From IMG/VR virus record IMGVR_UViG_3300020583_000025, positions 1 to 37,347 of that record: DNA of 37,347 bases; one strand, given 5' to 3'. The notes under the pieces are model-generated. The model was given only the letters and a program-made list of their open reading frames with translations. It made no database searches and was not told the DNA's origin. Within the stretch, counting starts at the first letter, position 1. Each line of letters begins with the position of its first letter. The DNA comes from a virus. The position numbers and the translations under genes are program-made. Of the stretch, positions 24,632-32,770 are shown one piece after another.

Positions 24632-26352
24632 AACGATCCCTGTGTTGGTTGAAAAATTTTCCTTTTTATCCTATACCCATTATCATCTTGATGAAGCATT
24701 ATGTGCGTAGGAGTGTTCACACTTTGAAGCATCTCTTGCATTTTCTCGCGCTTATCGAGATGGATATACCAATCACTTGGCTTCTCGCAGTGTTTTTTAA
24801 CGAACTGTCCATAGAAGACATGGCGTGCCTTGTCACTTATGGGCGTATAGTTCTCATAAAATGCTGCAATGCGACCTTTGTCATCCCGACATCGGTACAT
24901 GCAATTTATTCTAAATCCTGTTTTAGAGTCAGATATTGCGTATTTTGCATCAATAACCTCAAGTTCTTTTAATTCTGGTGTTGCTGAGGGTAACGTTAAT
25001 TTATCATTGGGGTCTATCAGTTCATGCTGGCAAGCTCTGCAATGGCGACTTGCGAGGTCGTTCTTAACCCCGCATTCTTGGTTTGGACACTCCTTAAACT
25101 CAAAGAAATATTCGCAGCGTTTATCATTGATGACTCCAACGCAACGTCTAGCGGTTTCTTTGTTTAATTCCATACAAGCAGGGCATTTAATAACGAGCGG
25201 CCTATCCTCATCTAAAGCCATTTTAACGGCCTTTAACAAGACAGGATTATCCCAATGGCTATGACGCTCTATGTTTCCTGCAAAGTCTAAAACTAAGGCT
25301 TCGGTTTTGTCGGTATGGGGTGATAATCGTAGGACTCTTCCCATTGTTTGTACGAGGAGCACAAGGCTTTCAGTGGGGCGAAGATAAGCCAACGTGTCGA
25401 AGGCAGGTACGTCAACACCAACGCTAATAATAGCAATGTTAACCAAGTATTTAATAAGTCCAGTACGCGCATTTTCTAATATCCTCGTTCGTTCATCTTG
25501 TGGCGTTTCACCTAATATTAAAGCACTTTGCTCTGGGGGCAAATGACCCATTATCTCTTCGGCGTGTTTTTTGGTTGTTGCAAAGATAAAAACCCCATAT
25601 CTGGACTGAGTTTCCATGATATGAATGATTTGCTTACAGATAAGCTCTGTTAAACGAGCATTCTCACTAATTACCAGATCAAGGTCTTTGGAATCAAATT
25701 TTCCATTGCTTTTAATTTTAACCTTGGAAAAATCAATAACAAGATTCGGGTCTATTTTAAAATCAGGGTCGATTAAATATTTGTCATTGATTAATTGTTC
25801 AGTGGTGATGTTTCCGACTTGTCGTTTGAAGAGACAATTATTTCCAACGATTTCTGTTCCTTTAAATCTAAAGTTGGTTCCCGTTGCGCCGAGCAATCGC
25901 ATTTGGGGGTATTCTTGCTTGTAGTGGCGAAGTATGCGCATAAAGACGCTACGATCATCCATATAATTAATCGCATGAGCTTCATCGACAATAATGATAT
26001 TAAACTTGATTTGGGCGATTCGTTCATTTTTATTAATTCCGTTTAAAATTGATTGTGGCGTACCAAAAATAACTGATGCGCTTTCGTCTTTCTCTCCCAG
26101 AGCAGCACAATAAATCGAAGCCTCACCGCCTTGTTCTTTAAATGTAGCACAGTTATTTCGAACGAGTTCAGCATTATTTACTAAGCATAAAGCACGTTTC
26201 GCAAGTCTTTGCATTCTTAAGAGTATATCGGCAAGCATGAGGCTTTTACCCGCTCCAACACTTGCCATTAATAGAACCGGTTCATCGGTTTCTTTAAGTA
26301 CGTTCCAGCATTCCTGTACTGCTTTCTTTTGGTATATCCGCAATTCTTTCAT
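24628..26352 (-). CDS. Superfamily II DNA/RNA helicase with zinc-ribbon tail
   Basis: The 574-residue protein has SF2 motifs in order: Q-motif-like start (LRIYQKKAV), Walker A SVGAGKS (31-37), DEAH (123-126), GATGT motif III (155-159), GETPQDER (281-288) and QTMGRVLR motif VI (335-342). Two Cys4 clusters follow (390, 393, 404, 413 and 422, 427, 438, 441). Phage helicases of this type unwind replication or recombination intermediates. The start at 26352 (AGGA 6 bases upstream) is preferred over the upstream ATG at 26403, which lies deep in the previous gene. It belongs to the leftward recE-recT operon. Confidence 0.88.
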   Translation of the reverse strand: MKELRIYQKKAVQECWNVLKETDEPVLLMASVGAGKSLMLADILLRMQRLAKRALCLVNNAELVRNNCATFKEQGGEASIYCAALGEKDESASVIFGTPQSILNGINKNERIAQIKFNIIIVDEAHAINYMDDRSVFMRILRHYKQEYPQMRLLGATGTNFRFKGTEIVGNNCLFKRQVGNITTEQLINDKYLIDPDFKIDPNLVIDFSKVKIKSNGKFDSKDLDLVISENARLTELICKQIIHIMETQSRYGVFIFATTKKHAEEIMGHLPPEQSALILGETPQDERTRILENARTGLIKYLVNIAIISVGVDVPAFDTLAYLRPTESLVLLVQTMGRVLRLSPHTDKTEALVLDFAGNIERHSHWDNPVLLKAVKMALDEDRPLVIKCPACMELNKETARRCVGVINDKRCEYFFEFKECPNQECGVKNDLASRHCRACQHELIDPNDKLTLPSATPELKELEVIDAKYAISDSKTGFRINCMYRCRDDKGRIAAFYENYTPISDKARHVFYGQFVKKHCEKPSDWYIHLDKREKMQEMLQSVNTPTHIMLHQDDNGYRIKRKIFQPTQGSL

Positions 26353-26509
26353 CTGACATCCTGTCATTAGAAGGTGCATAACAAAAAGTGGATTTTTTAT
26401 CATCCATTATTATATTTTTTCTTAAATGAGCTGCTAATTGCGGTGAAATTTTTTCTATTTCACGAATAACTTGCTCAATATTTTCTTTTACTTCATTAAA
26501 TTCATTCAT
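26294..26509 (-). CDS. Small helical protein, unknown
   Basis: The 71-residue product has a helical N-terminal half (VKENIEQVIREIEKISPQ, then LAAHLRKNI) and a polar tail. Its start overlaps the end of the DUF551-like gene and its end overlaps the helicase start by 59 bases in another frame. The tight packing favours a real gene. I see no diagnostic motif. Confidence 0.55.
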   Translation of the reverse strand: MNEFNEVKENIEQVIREIEKISPQLAAHLRKNIIMDDKKSTFCYAPSNDRMSDERIADIPKESSTGMLERT

Positions 26510-26714
26510 CTATTTCTACCGGATCAGGAATGGCAAAATGAGTTACAGTGTATCTATAATTTTCTACCAAAGGTTCCTGGTTAAAATCCCATCTATCACA
26601 ATCTAAAGCATAGCTTCCCATAATTATAGTTTCTCCATATTCACAATCTAATACTCTACAAATCACTGGCATATACAGAGGTGGTAAATGTTTTTTTACG
26701 CTATACCATTTCAT
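26502..26714 (-). CDS. DUF551-like small protein
   Basis: The 70-residue protein follows the DUF551 pattern: WYSVKKHLPP at the start, a beta-rich middle, and VTHFAIPDP near the end. This domain is common in phages and prophages and its role is unknown. The gene overlaps both neighbours by a few bases in the leftward operon. Confidence 0.75.
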   Translation of the reverse strand: MKWYSVKKHLPPLYMPVICRVLDCEYGETIIMGSYALDCDRWDFNQEPLVENYRYTVTHFAIPDPVEIDE

Positions 26715-27034
26715 CGTAAATTCACCTGACCCATTTTTTCTAAATTACGTTTAATGTTATCCAAAACTGTTTGATAGGAATCAGCCACAATGGACATAAT
26801 CTCATTTGCGCTTACTTCTTTATGACCTTCATTAAGATATTTATCAATGTTACCAACTGCTAAATTGACCATATTGAAGAGGGAAATTTCCATAAAGTCA
26901 TGAATTCCGCCACGTTTAGCACTGTGAAACTTATCAAGGAATCTAACAAGAAATTCGTGGGCATCCATAGCATGATTTTGAGCTATAATATCTGGTGTAT
27001 TATTTGCCCTCTGAGCGTTTGTTAATTCATTCAT
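26711..27034 (-). CDS. Unknown 107-residue protein of the recombination operon
   Basis: A mostly helical protein with a conserved-looking core (HAMDAHEFLVRFLDKFHSA, then FNMVNLAVGNIDKYLNEG). It is coupled by 4-base overlaps on both sides. The regular operon position makes it real; no family is recognised and no catalytic motif is visible. Confidence 0.65.
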   Translation of the reverse strand: MNELTNAQRANNTPDIIAQNHAMDAHEFLVRFLDKFHSAKRGGIHDFMEISLFNMVNLAVGNIDKYLNEGHKEVSANEIMSIVADSYQTVLDNIKRNLEKMGQVNLR

Positions 27035-27381
27035 TCTGCTTGCTTCCTAAATTTAGGTTGTATGATTTCCTCATGATATTTAACAACTTCAAACCAGTCA
27101 GCTATCCAAAATAATGCATCTAAATAACCTTTCTTTACGCCCTGAAAAAATAACTCTCGCTTATCAGGTTCTTCGCAAAATGTGATGTCCGACAAATTAT
27201 TTTTATCCCAATGATAATCAAGACTAGATACCTCATTTAAAGCTGCGCACACATAATCTTTGTCAAACATTTCTAGTTCATTACAACATCCATTGCAAAA
27301 AATAGACCCTTCGCATTGTTCAAGGTCTATTTTTTTCTCACATTTCTCGCAGTTAGTTATAATTGATATATCATAAATCAT
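27031..27381 (-). CDS. Putative zinc-ribbon protein
   Basis: The 116-residue protein starts with a Cys4-type zinc ribbon: CEKC (11-14) and CNGC (29-32), followed by one more Cys. The rest is acidic and Trp-rich (FWIADWFEVVKYHEEI). It lies between recT and the unknown gene, overlapping each by 4 bases. A role as a small adaptor in recombination or transcription is possible, but no specific family is recognised. Confidence 0.65.
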   Translation of the reverse strand: MIYDISIITNCEKCEKKIDLEQCEGSIFCNGCCNELEMFDKDYVCAALNEVSSLDYHWDKNNLSDITFCEEPDKRELFFQGVKKGYLDALFWIADWFEVVKYHEEIIQPKFRKQAE

Positions 27382-28415
27382 TTATCTGCCTCTTTATTTA
27401 AAATTGCTATAAAATCTTCGGCTTGTGCTTTGGTTATTTCAGGTAACTTTTCAACGCCATAATGTTTAAGCGCATCAAGGAATCGAGAAGGGGAAAACTC
27501 TTTAACTGCAACCAAGCCTTCAATTTCCTTCAATTGCTTTTCTGTAACCACCTCACCCGTTTCATTCTCAGTCGGTTTGCCTTTAGCTGCATTTAATTTA
27601 TCCAATAACGCATCATGTTTGCGAGAAGGTTTTTCATTTGGAGTTTCACCTAATTCACCTTCGATAAAGTCTATATCAAATTCCTCACTGGCAGATGCTT
27701 TGATATTCTGTATGCCAGCTTCTTGCAACTCATCCAGTGACACGGCTTTTTGCATCTCAACACTGCAAGGCAACCATTTAAACAGCTTTCTAAGTACTGT
27801 CTTCTTAGCCATCTCTTCATAATGAGTTACCCATGGGCCATTATTTTTAGACTTGGATTGATTCTTGATAATGTCCACGTCCTTTTTGCTCATGACATCG
27901 AATTGATGACCGCCATCTTTAAGCAATGCAACTGCATAAACTGCCACTAATTCGCCACGGTCATTCATAGCTGGTTTATGGATTAAGTTCTCTTTCAATC
28001 CAAATTCATAACTAAACTCATCATTTGAATAAACAGCACGAGCCACGAGAGATACAATTTGCCCTGACCGTCTGGCTAAATCCAAGAACCCACGATAACC
28101 AGGCATAAAAGTACATTCTACTTTGCCAGTTTGGTTATTGTTGAAAGGAATTAAATAGCATGACCCCAAAATACCAGGCTCAAGACCTAATTGACTTGCT
28201 TGCATAATCGCAGCAATAAAGCTCAAAGGATCGCATTCTTGAAGCTTAGGGGTTTTCCTAAGCTCAGTCATTGCAATACGTGCCATTCTTTCAGGGGTTA
28301 AATGCTTTGGTAAGCAGCGAGCAATCTCACCTTTCATCTGGTCTAGCAATCCCATGACTGACTTTTGGTTAGCCATCATCAAGCTTTTTTTCTCACTTAA
28401 ACTCATGTTACTCAT
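27378..28415 (-). CDS. recT: RecT-family single-strand annealing protein
   Basis: The 345-residue protein carries the RecT core over about residues 10-235: QASQLGLEPGILGSCYLIPF, then GYRGFLDLARRSGQ, WVTHYEEMAKKTVLRKLFKWLP. RecT coats single strands left by the paired exonuclease and anneals homologous DNA. The C-terminal 90 residues are variable and charged, as usual. ATG overlaps the stop of the nuclease gene. The pair provides recombination-dependent replication and concatemer formation, as in Rac and many phages. Confidence 0.95.
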   Translation of the reverse strand: MSNMSLSEKKSLMMANQKSVMGLLDQMKGEIARCLPKHLTPERMARIAMTELRKTPKLQECDPLSFIAAIMQASQLGLEPGILGSCYLIPFNNNQTGKVECTFMPGYRGFLDLARRSGQIVSLVARAVYSNDEFSYEFGLKENLIHKPAMNDRGELVAVYAVALLKDGGHQFDVMSKKDVDIIKNQSKSKNNGPWVTHYEEMAKKTVLRKLFKWLPCSVEMQKAVSLDELQEAGIQNIKASASEEFDIDFIEGELGETPNEKPSRKHDALLDKLNAAKGKPTENETGEVVTEKQLKEIEGLVAVKEFSPSRFLDALKHYGVEKLPEITKAQAEDFIAILNKEADK

Positions 28416-29314
28416 GCTGCTTTCTCCTCTAAATCAATAGTAGCGTACTTTGGAACTGCTAATTCCTGTACAAGGTATCCTTCCCATTTATTCTCATCTA
28501 AACACTTTTTAAGTTTACGTTTATAGGTTGTAAACTGATTTATTCCAAATTGCAAAGCGTCATCTTTCATAATGTATATTGCTGGAACATGTGGCGCTTC
28601 TTTTTCGCAAGCCAAAATAACAAACATATCAAAGGGTTTGCCCAGGGCTTTACATGCCTCATGTGCCATACCCGCTTGAAGATAATACCCATATTCTAAA
28701 GCACTTCTCATAAAGCTATGAGCACTTGCGTTATTTGTAGTCTTTAAGTCAACTACCATCTTTGATGACCAAATGTCAGGCCGTGTTTTAAACTGTAAAC
28801 CTGTCTCTTTGTCAGTCCAGAATATTGATTGCTCATAGACTGCCTCATCTAAAAGGGTTGTGACAATCTCATGTCTATTCACCAATTCAACCATTTTGCT
28901 AACCTTAGAGAATTGTTCATCAGTTAGAAGAATTTTACCTTCGGAATATTGCTTAAATTCTTCCATTAATTCGTGATTACGATTCTGAACAATTGTTCTA
29001 GCCGCTTTAACTTGTTCATACTGTTCTTTGCCTACATCCTTCATTAATACAGCTGGTGGTAGTACTTCTAATTTTGGTTTAACACAAAATTCTCTTTGAA
29101 AGTTCACTGGCTCTAATAACATCGTGTGAAAAGCTGACCCAATATTCATTGCTGGCGTTGCTTCTTGTTTATCAGCAAGACCCGACATTGTTTCATACCA
29201 AAAGTGATACGGGCTTTTATCTAACAACATTAATTTGCTACGTGATATCCCCTCGGAAGCATGGTATTGCTCATTTGTTATGTCATAAACCCCATCTGTA
29301 TAAACTGTTTTCAT
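28412..29314 (-). CDS. RecE-like exonuclease (PD-(D/E)xK)
   Basis: The product is 300 residues from ATG 29314, with a start at 29317 equally close to AAAGGA. An upstream ATG at 29371 lies inside the promoter region and is rejected. Family features include GISRSKLMLLDKSPYHFWY (22-40), the GSAFHTMLLEP motif (59-69) and the nuclease centre RPD (178-180) with VVDLKTT (187-193). The later YLQAGMAHEA helix (211-220) also fits. This is the exonuclease-VIII-type partner of RecT and would resect dsDNA 5' to 3'. Confidence 0.9.
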   Translation of the reverse strand: MKTVYTDGVYDITNEQYHASEGISRSKLMLLDKSPYHFWYETMSGLADKQEATPAMNIGSAFHTMLLEPVNFQREFCVKPKLEVLPPAVLMKDVGKEQYEQVKAARTIVQNRNHELMEEFKQYSEGKILLTDEQFSKVSKMVELVNRHEIVTTLLDEAVYEQSIFWTDKETGLQFKTRPDIWSSKMVVDLKTTNNASAHSFMRSALEYGYYLQAGMAHEACKALGKPFDMFVILACEKEAPHVPAIYIMKDDALQFGINQFTTYKRKLKKCLDENKWEGYLVQELAVPKYATIDLEEKAA

Positions 29315-29342
29315 CATAGTTTCCTTTGTTAGTGAAGCGTCC

Positions 29343-29371
29343 ATTTTATGATGACTGTCGTCATATGTCAA
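29343..29371 (-). promoter_or_regulatory. Leftward promoter close to the recE-like gene
   Basis: On the minus strand TTGACA (29366-29371) and TAAAAT (29343-29348) are 17 bases apart. The -35 is consensus and overlaps the 15-bp operator dyad at 29366-29380. A start near 29335 would leave a short leader before ATG 29314. Confidence 0.65.
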
Positions 29372-29380
29372 TACTCGACA
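29366..29380. promoter_or_regulatory. Operator dyad 1
   Basis: TGTCAATACTCGACA matches the pattern TGTCRA-N3-TYRACA shared by four sites in the genome. It covers the -35 box of the proximal leftward promoter, so a bound repressor would block it. Confidence 0.65.
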
Positions 29381-29414
29381 GATATTAATATTTTTTGTCT
29401 TAAAGTGCAGACGA

Positions 29415-29443
29415 ATTATATGTCAAGTGTTAACATACGTCAA
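29415..29443 (-). promoter_or_regulatory. Distal leftward promoter
   Basis: On the minus strand TTGACG (29438-29443) is followed after 17 bases by a perfect TATAAT (29415-29420). Operator dyad 2 occupies most of the spacer. This is the stronger match of the two leftward promoters. Confidence 0.7.
29421..29435. promoter_or_regulatory. Operator dyad 2
   Basis: TGTCAAGTGTTAACA fits the shared 15-bp dyad. It lies in the spacer of the distal leftward promoter and its end forms the -35 box of the rightward promoter, so one bound protein could control both directions. Confidence 0.65.
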
Positions 29444-29458
29444 AAATATTGGTAAATT
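29430..29458 (+). promoter_or_regulatory. Rightward early promoter of the Cro-like gene
   Basis: TTAACA (29430-29435) and TAAATT (29453-29458) are 17 bases apart, ahead of the ATG at 29486. The -35 box is part of operator dyad 2, which suggests autoregulation by the gene product. Confidence 0.5.
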
Positions 29459-29485
29459 AGCAACAAAATTAATGAGGTATATCAC

Positions 29486-29695
29486 ATGACACCAAACGAT
29501 GTTTTAAAAAAATACGGGAGCCAGTACCAATTTCACAAAGAGACTGGCATGTCTCACTCTTCTTTAGGTCTTTGGCTTAAATTGGGCTACGTGCCAGAAG
29601 CATCTCAATACAAATTAGAGCGGTTGACTAAAGGCGAATTAAAAACGGAATGGAGCGAACAGGATGAGCGAAAATCCAAACATACAGGAAGCTAA
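29486..29695 (+). CDS. Cro/YdaS-like helix-turn-helix regulator
   Basis: The 69-residue protein has a five-helix-like DNA-binding fold: DVLKKYGSQYQFHKETGMSH, with recognition helix SSLGLWLKLG near 26-35. Size and position, next to a divergent control region, match Cro or CII-type regulators. It is the best candidate for the protein binding the 15-bp dyads. No larger CI-like repressor with a protease domain is visible in the window. TGAGG lies about 10 bases upstream of the ATG. Confidence 0.75.
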   Translation: MTPNDVLKKYGSQYQFHKETGMSHSSLGLWLKLGYVPEASQYKLERLTKGELKTEWSEQDERKSKHTGS

Positions 29696-29864
29696 AAAGA
29701 GTTTAAAAGCACACATTAAGTTTTTAAAAAGTCTAAATGATCACATAGCAAAAGCAGAAGAACCTTTTTTAAGCCGTTCTATGTTTGCCGCTTGGTGCAT
29801 TGATAAATATCTCAATGAACAATTAAAAAATGATATTGAAGAGGCAATGAAAAATGGAAATTAA
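29664..29864 (+). CDS. Small helical protein, unknown
   Basis: A 66-residue charged, helical protein (KKSLKAHIKFLKSLNDHI). Its ATG is preceded by CAGG and lies inside the regulator gene, a 32-base overlap; its end overlaps the next start by 11 bases. Tight overlaps favour translation. No motif is recognised. Confidence 0.6.
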   Translation: MSENPNIQEAKKSLKAHIKFLKSLNDHIAKAEEPFLSRSMFAAWCIDKYLNEQLKNDIEEAMKNGN

Positions 29865-30219
29865 ACGACTGACTAGAGAGGAAATAGAATCTATTCATAA
29901 TGAATTTAAGGCGCAATTAGTGGATTTATGTCATGCATTTAATGCTAAATATTTAGGTCATAATAGCCCTTATTATCCCCAGGCTGCTTATATTCAATTA
30001 GCTGCTGTGGCTGAATTACAGGAAGAAATGAAGCGCCAATTAAAAACTCCTGTAGGTCAAAAATGGACAGTTATATATACCCATCCCAATGGTGAGCAAG
30101 GAATGGGAATGACTGATCATTATGGGATGATTCCAAATCTGATTGAGGATTTACAAAGACTAAACTGCCGTAACATTTTGGTTAGAGATGAAACAATTTA
30201 TAAGGACTTTGATAAATGA
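29854..30219 (+). CDS. Unknown early protein
   Basis: The 121-residue product has an N-terminal helical half (EEIESIHNEFKAQLVDLCHAF) and a beta-rich second half (KWTVIYTHPNGEQGMGMTDHYG). It is coupled to both neighbours by short overlaps. I do not recognise the family; it may be an early host-takeover or replication-accessory protein. Confidence 0.65.
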   Translation: MEIKRLTREEIESIHNEFKAQLVDLCHAFNAKYLGHNSPYYPQAAYIQLAAVAELQEEMKRQLKTPVGQKWTVIYTHPNGEQGMGMTDHYGMIPNLIEDLQRLNCRNILVRDETIYKDFDK

Positions 30220-30713
30220 GCTGCATTACAAAAATATTAGAATTGAAAGGCGATAAAGAATTTTTACCTTTACATGACCAAGTTGTCATAGAAGGAGGCG
30301 GTACACATAAGGGGTTTGAGTACCTCATTACTTTTACCCATTATGGCACTCGTTGCGGTTATGTGGCCGTATCTCCTGATTTTAAATACCACAGTGATGA
30401 TATTTCGGTTCATGGAGGAGTAACTTTTGAAGGTGAAGACCATGGTGCTAAGAATTTATTACCGATGCCATGTAGTGATATTTGGATTGGGTTTGATGCT
30501 GCTCATTGGGGCGACATGCGTGACTTTGAAAAGGCTAGAAAATATTTCGGTCATGATGAAAAAGAGAAATACCAAATTAATTTGATGGAAGAATTGCATA
30601 AAGATGTTGATGAATTAGAACGCCAAGACCCAAGTTTCTCACATAAGACTTATGATTACATGGTTGATCAATGTAAATCCGTTATTGAGCAATTAATCGA
30701 GCAAGCAGCATGA
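30216..30713 (+). CDS. Conserved phage protein of unknown function
   Basis: The 165-residue protein has a compact N-terminal domain with GFEYLITFTHYGTRCGYVAV, then ISVHGGVTFEG and WIGFDAAHWGDMRDF, and a helical C-terminus. I have seen the pattern HYGTRCGYV..VHGG.TF..WIGFDCAH in many phage and plasmid proteins, always uncharacterised. Here the usual Cys in the last motif is Ala. It overlaps its neighbours by 4 bases each side. Confidence 0.75.
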   Translation: MSCITKILELKGDKEFLPLHDQVVIEGGGTHKGFEYLITFTHYGTRCGYVAVSPDFKYHSDDISVHGGVTFEGEDHGAKNLLPMPCSDIWIGFDAAHWGDMRDFEKARKYFGHDEKEKYQINLMEELHKDVDELERQDPSFSHKTYDYMVDQCKSVIEQLIEQAA

Positions 30714-30919
30714 ATGAAACGTTTTATCAAATGTATAAAGCAGGTCGTGACATGGTTGAAGTCATGAGGCATAAAGAACTTTCCGAGCCATTTCAAGAAT
30801 TTATTAACAGTATAGAATCGGGTACAAAATCTTTAGATAAATCAAATCCAAATTATTACGAACGATGGAAAAAGGAACGATTTAACCAACAGGGAGAAGT
30901 AAATGAAGTTGAAGCATAA
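30710..30919 (+). CDS. Small protein upstream of the SPFH gene
   Basis: A 69-residue charged helical protein (FYQMYKAGRDMVEVMRH). It overlaps the previous gene by 4 bases and the SPFH gene by 17 bases. No motif is recognised. Operon position suggests co-expression with the membrane proteins that follow. Confidence 0.6.
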   Translation: MNETFYQMYKAGRDMVEVMRHKELSEPFQEFINSIESGTKSLDKSNPNYYERWKKERFNQQGEVNEVEA

Positions 30920-31790
30920 GATTCAAGCAGGGTTGCTAGCTGGTGTTACATTTGTCAGCGCCGTTTATATTGGGTGTAATTTAACTCGGGTTCCCGCAGG
31001 TTATCGGGGGGTAATTGTAAACCTGTATGGTTCGGACAAAGGAGTTTCGGAGCAATCGGCAGGAGTAGGGCGTTATTATCTTGGATGGAATAAAGAAATG
31101 TATTTATTTCCTACATTCTTGCAAAACCGCTCTTGGAATAAAGAACAAGCCATTACTATGCAAACTTCGGAAGGTTTAACTATCACAACCGATGCTGGCA
31201 TAACATATCAGATTGAGCCTGATAACATCGTCAAAGTCTTCACTAAATACCGCTTGGGCATTGAAGAGATAACCAATACTTTCTTGCACAATATGGTTCG
31301 TGATGCCATGAATGAAGTAGCGAGCCGAATGACCGTAGACCAAATTTACGGCTTGAAAAAAGAGGAATTTATTACCTCAGTAAATCAAATTGTCATCAAG
31401 GAAGCGGCCAGCAACGGCATTAATGTCGATAAAATTTATCTCATTGGTAGCTTTGTATTGCCTCCTTCTGTAATGAACTCCATTAATACTAAAATTGAGG
31501 CTTCTCAAAATGCCGTTAAAGTTGAAAATGAAATCGCTACCAGTCGCGCCGAAGCTCAAAAAACCATCGTTGAAGCAAAAGCCCGAGGAGAACGACAAAT
31601 CATTGAAGCCGAAGCTAACGCCAAGCAAATTACCCTAAATGCTGAAGCTCAAGCTAAAGCAAATAAAATCCTAGCTGATAGTCTGACTCCTGAGTTTGTG
31701 CAGTACCAGGGTATTCTAAAATGGGATGGAAGATTACCCACTACAAACGCCTCAAATGTAATGCCTTTTATTAACATAGGAAAGAAATAA
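30903..31790 (+). CDS. SPFH/band-7 (prohibitin-like) membrane protein
   Basis: The 295-residue protein has an N-terminal membrane segment (about 9-27, AGLLAGVTFVSAVYIGC), a PHB domain (about 30-200; VPAGYRGVIVNLYG, then RSWNKEQAITMQTSEGL and TDAGITYQIEP) and a long Glu/Ala coiled coil (205-262, with KARGERQIIEAEANAKQ). It resembles HflK/HflC and prohibitins, which form ring scaffolds around membrane proteases. AGGGAG precedes the ATG. Its stop overlaps the start of a two-TM gene. A prohibitin-like protein is unusual in a podovirus of this size. Confidence 0.88.
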   Translation: MKLKHKIQAGLLAGVTFVSAVYIGCNLTRVPAGYRGVIVNLYGSDKGVSEQSAGVGRYYLGWNKEMYLFPTFLQNRSWNKEQAITMQTSEGLTITTDAGITYQIEPDNIVKVFTKYRLGIEEITNTFLHNMVRDAMNEVASRMTVDQIYGLKKEEFITSVNQIVIKEAASNGINVDKIYLIGSFVLPPSVMNSINTKIEASQNAVKVENEIATSRAEAQKTIVEAKARGERQIIEAEANAKQITLNAEAQAKANKILADSLTPEFVQYQGILKWDGRLPTTNASNVMPFINIGKK

Positions 31791-32023
31791 TGAAATCAAG
31801 ACATCTCTTAAAGGGAATTGGAATGTTCATGCTTTTGATGTTTACAACAGGAATTTTTTTGCCCTGGGTAATCAGCAATGTGATTATGCCCGTATGGATG
31901 ATTATGTTTACTCTAGGCGCGATTCTTTGTCTTTGGGTAGTGATTTTAGAAAGACCGTACCGGCAGTTAATTAGATTCGCTATACGCGCATACCGCAGGG
32001 AGGACAAAGTAAATGTGGATTGA
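31790..32023 (+). CDS. Two-TM membrane protein paired with the SPFH protein
   Basis: The 77-residue product has two hydrophobic segments: about 11-31 (FMLLMFTTGIFLPWVI) and 34-55 (PVWMIMFTLGAILCLWVVI), and a basic tail. SPFH proteins are often coupled to NfeD-like or protease partners; this protein is far shorter than NfeD. One-base overlap with the SPFH gene points to a joint role. It might also serve as a holin, since it has a suitable topology and no holin is otherwise clear. Confidence 0.75.
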   Translation: MKSRHLLKGIGMFMLLMFTTGIFLPWVISNVIMPVWMIMFTLGAILCLWVVILERPYRQLIRFAIRAYRREDKVNVD

Positions 32024-32354
32024 ATACGAATTAAATTTTAAGGGAGAAGTTCGTGAAAAAGGGATGTTTAACTCAGCGCATATCAAATGGATTCAAATCG
32101 AACAGCATGGCGGAGGATATGGCCAAGCAATCGAAATGTACTATGATGGTTATGACTCCAAGTGTGTATTTATTGCTGATGATAAAGACGCTATTGCCAA
32201 GGTGTGGATTGCTCTACAAAATGCAATTGCGGGGGTTCCTAGTAGCGTTACGGGTATTGGATTTATTAGACCTGTACAACGGCCATTCCTTAACGATTCA
32301 ACGCTTATTCCTTCGGCTTATGATGCTGAATTGCCTGATAAACCGCTCTGTTAA
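32013..32354 (+). CDS. Unknown small protein after the membrane pair
   Basis: The 113-residue protein is beta-rich at first (MWIEYELNFKGEVREKG, then KCVFIADDKDAIAKVWI) and ends in a loose Pro-rich tail. It begins inside the previous gene (11-base overlap). It resembles small one-domain phage proteins with no known role. Confidence 0.65.
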   Translation: MWIEYELNFKGEVREKGMFNSAHIKWIQIEQHGGGYGQAIEMYYDGYDSKCVFIADDKDAIAKVWIALQNAIAGVPSSVTGIGFIRPVQRPFLNDSTLIPSAYDAELPDKPLC

Positions 32355-32379
32355 ATTCTAATTAGTTGATATAAGATGA

Positions 32380-32412
32380 CCTAATGCCTAAGTTCACACC
32401 TTAAGCATTAGG
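32380..32412 (+). other. Stable hairpin in the early-operon gap
   Basis: CCTAATGCCTAAG (32380-32392) pairs with CTTAAGCATTAGG (32400-32412), 12 of 13 positions, with a 7-base loop. No T-tract follows. It lies in the 159-base gap before the next gene and may be an mRNA processing or regulatory structure; a GGCT/AGCC stem follows. Confidence 0.55.
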
Positions 32413-32513
32413 CTGGCGCAAGCCGCTGACAGTACATCGTATAAATCTTCAATGGATACGCTGCACTGACGACATTTTAACCCATTGGAGTGGCAAAAAG
32501 CAAAGGAGATTTA

Positions 32514-32678
32514 ATGGCAATTGACATCTATGCTAAGTCCGTGCAGCTTTTAGAGCGCGTTGCGAATTCGGTTCATGACCGTGACCCAAAGAATCCTAAC
32601 CTACTTACATTTAGTTTAAGCGAAATACACATTGTAGAAGAATGGTTAAAAGAATTACTGAAAGAATTAAAGGAGTAA
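32514..32678 (+). CDS. 54-residue helical protein, unknown
   Basis: The ATG at 32514 follows AAAGGAG by 6 bases and is preferred over GTG 32490. The product has a helical start (YAKSVQLLERVANSVHD) and a C-terminal helix (EIHIVEEWLKELLKELKE). A terminator immediately follows, so this is the last gene of an early transcript. Confidence 0.6.
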   Translation: MAIDIYAKSVQLLERVANSVHDRDPKNPNLLTFSLSEIHIVEEWLKELLKELKE

Positions 32679-32713
32679 AAAGCCCGAAAGTGGAGACACC
32701 AACGGGCTTTTTT
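32678..32713 (+). terminator. Rho-independent terminator
   Basis: AAAAGCCCG (32678-32686) and CGGGCTTTT (32703-32711) form a perfect stem with a T-tract at its end. It separates the SPFH early genes from the replication block. Confidence 0.9.
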
Positions 32714-32770
32714 GTATCCACAACTTAACAAGGAAGTTCAATATGAAAATAACAACAAGGTAACTATAGC

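Noticed and set aside
26353-26403. Upstream ATG (26403) as helicase start
   Set aside because: It has no ribosome site and would add 17 residues lying over the preceding gene; AGGA before ATG 26352 is better.
29315-29371. Upstream ATG (29371) as start of the recE-like gene
   Set aside because: It lies within the -35 box of the proximal leftward promoter; AAAGGA points to 29314/29317.
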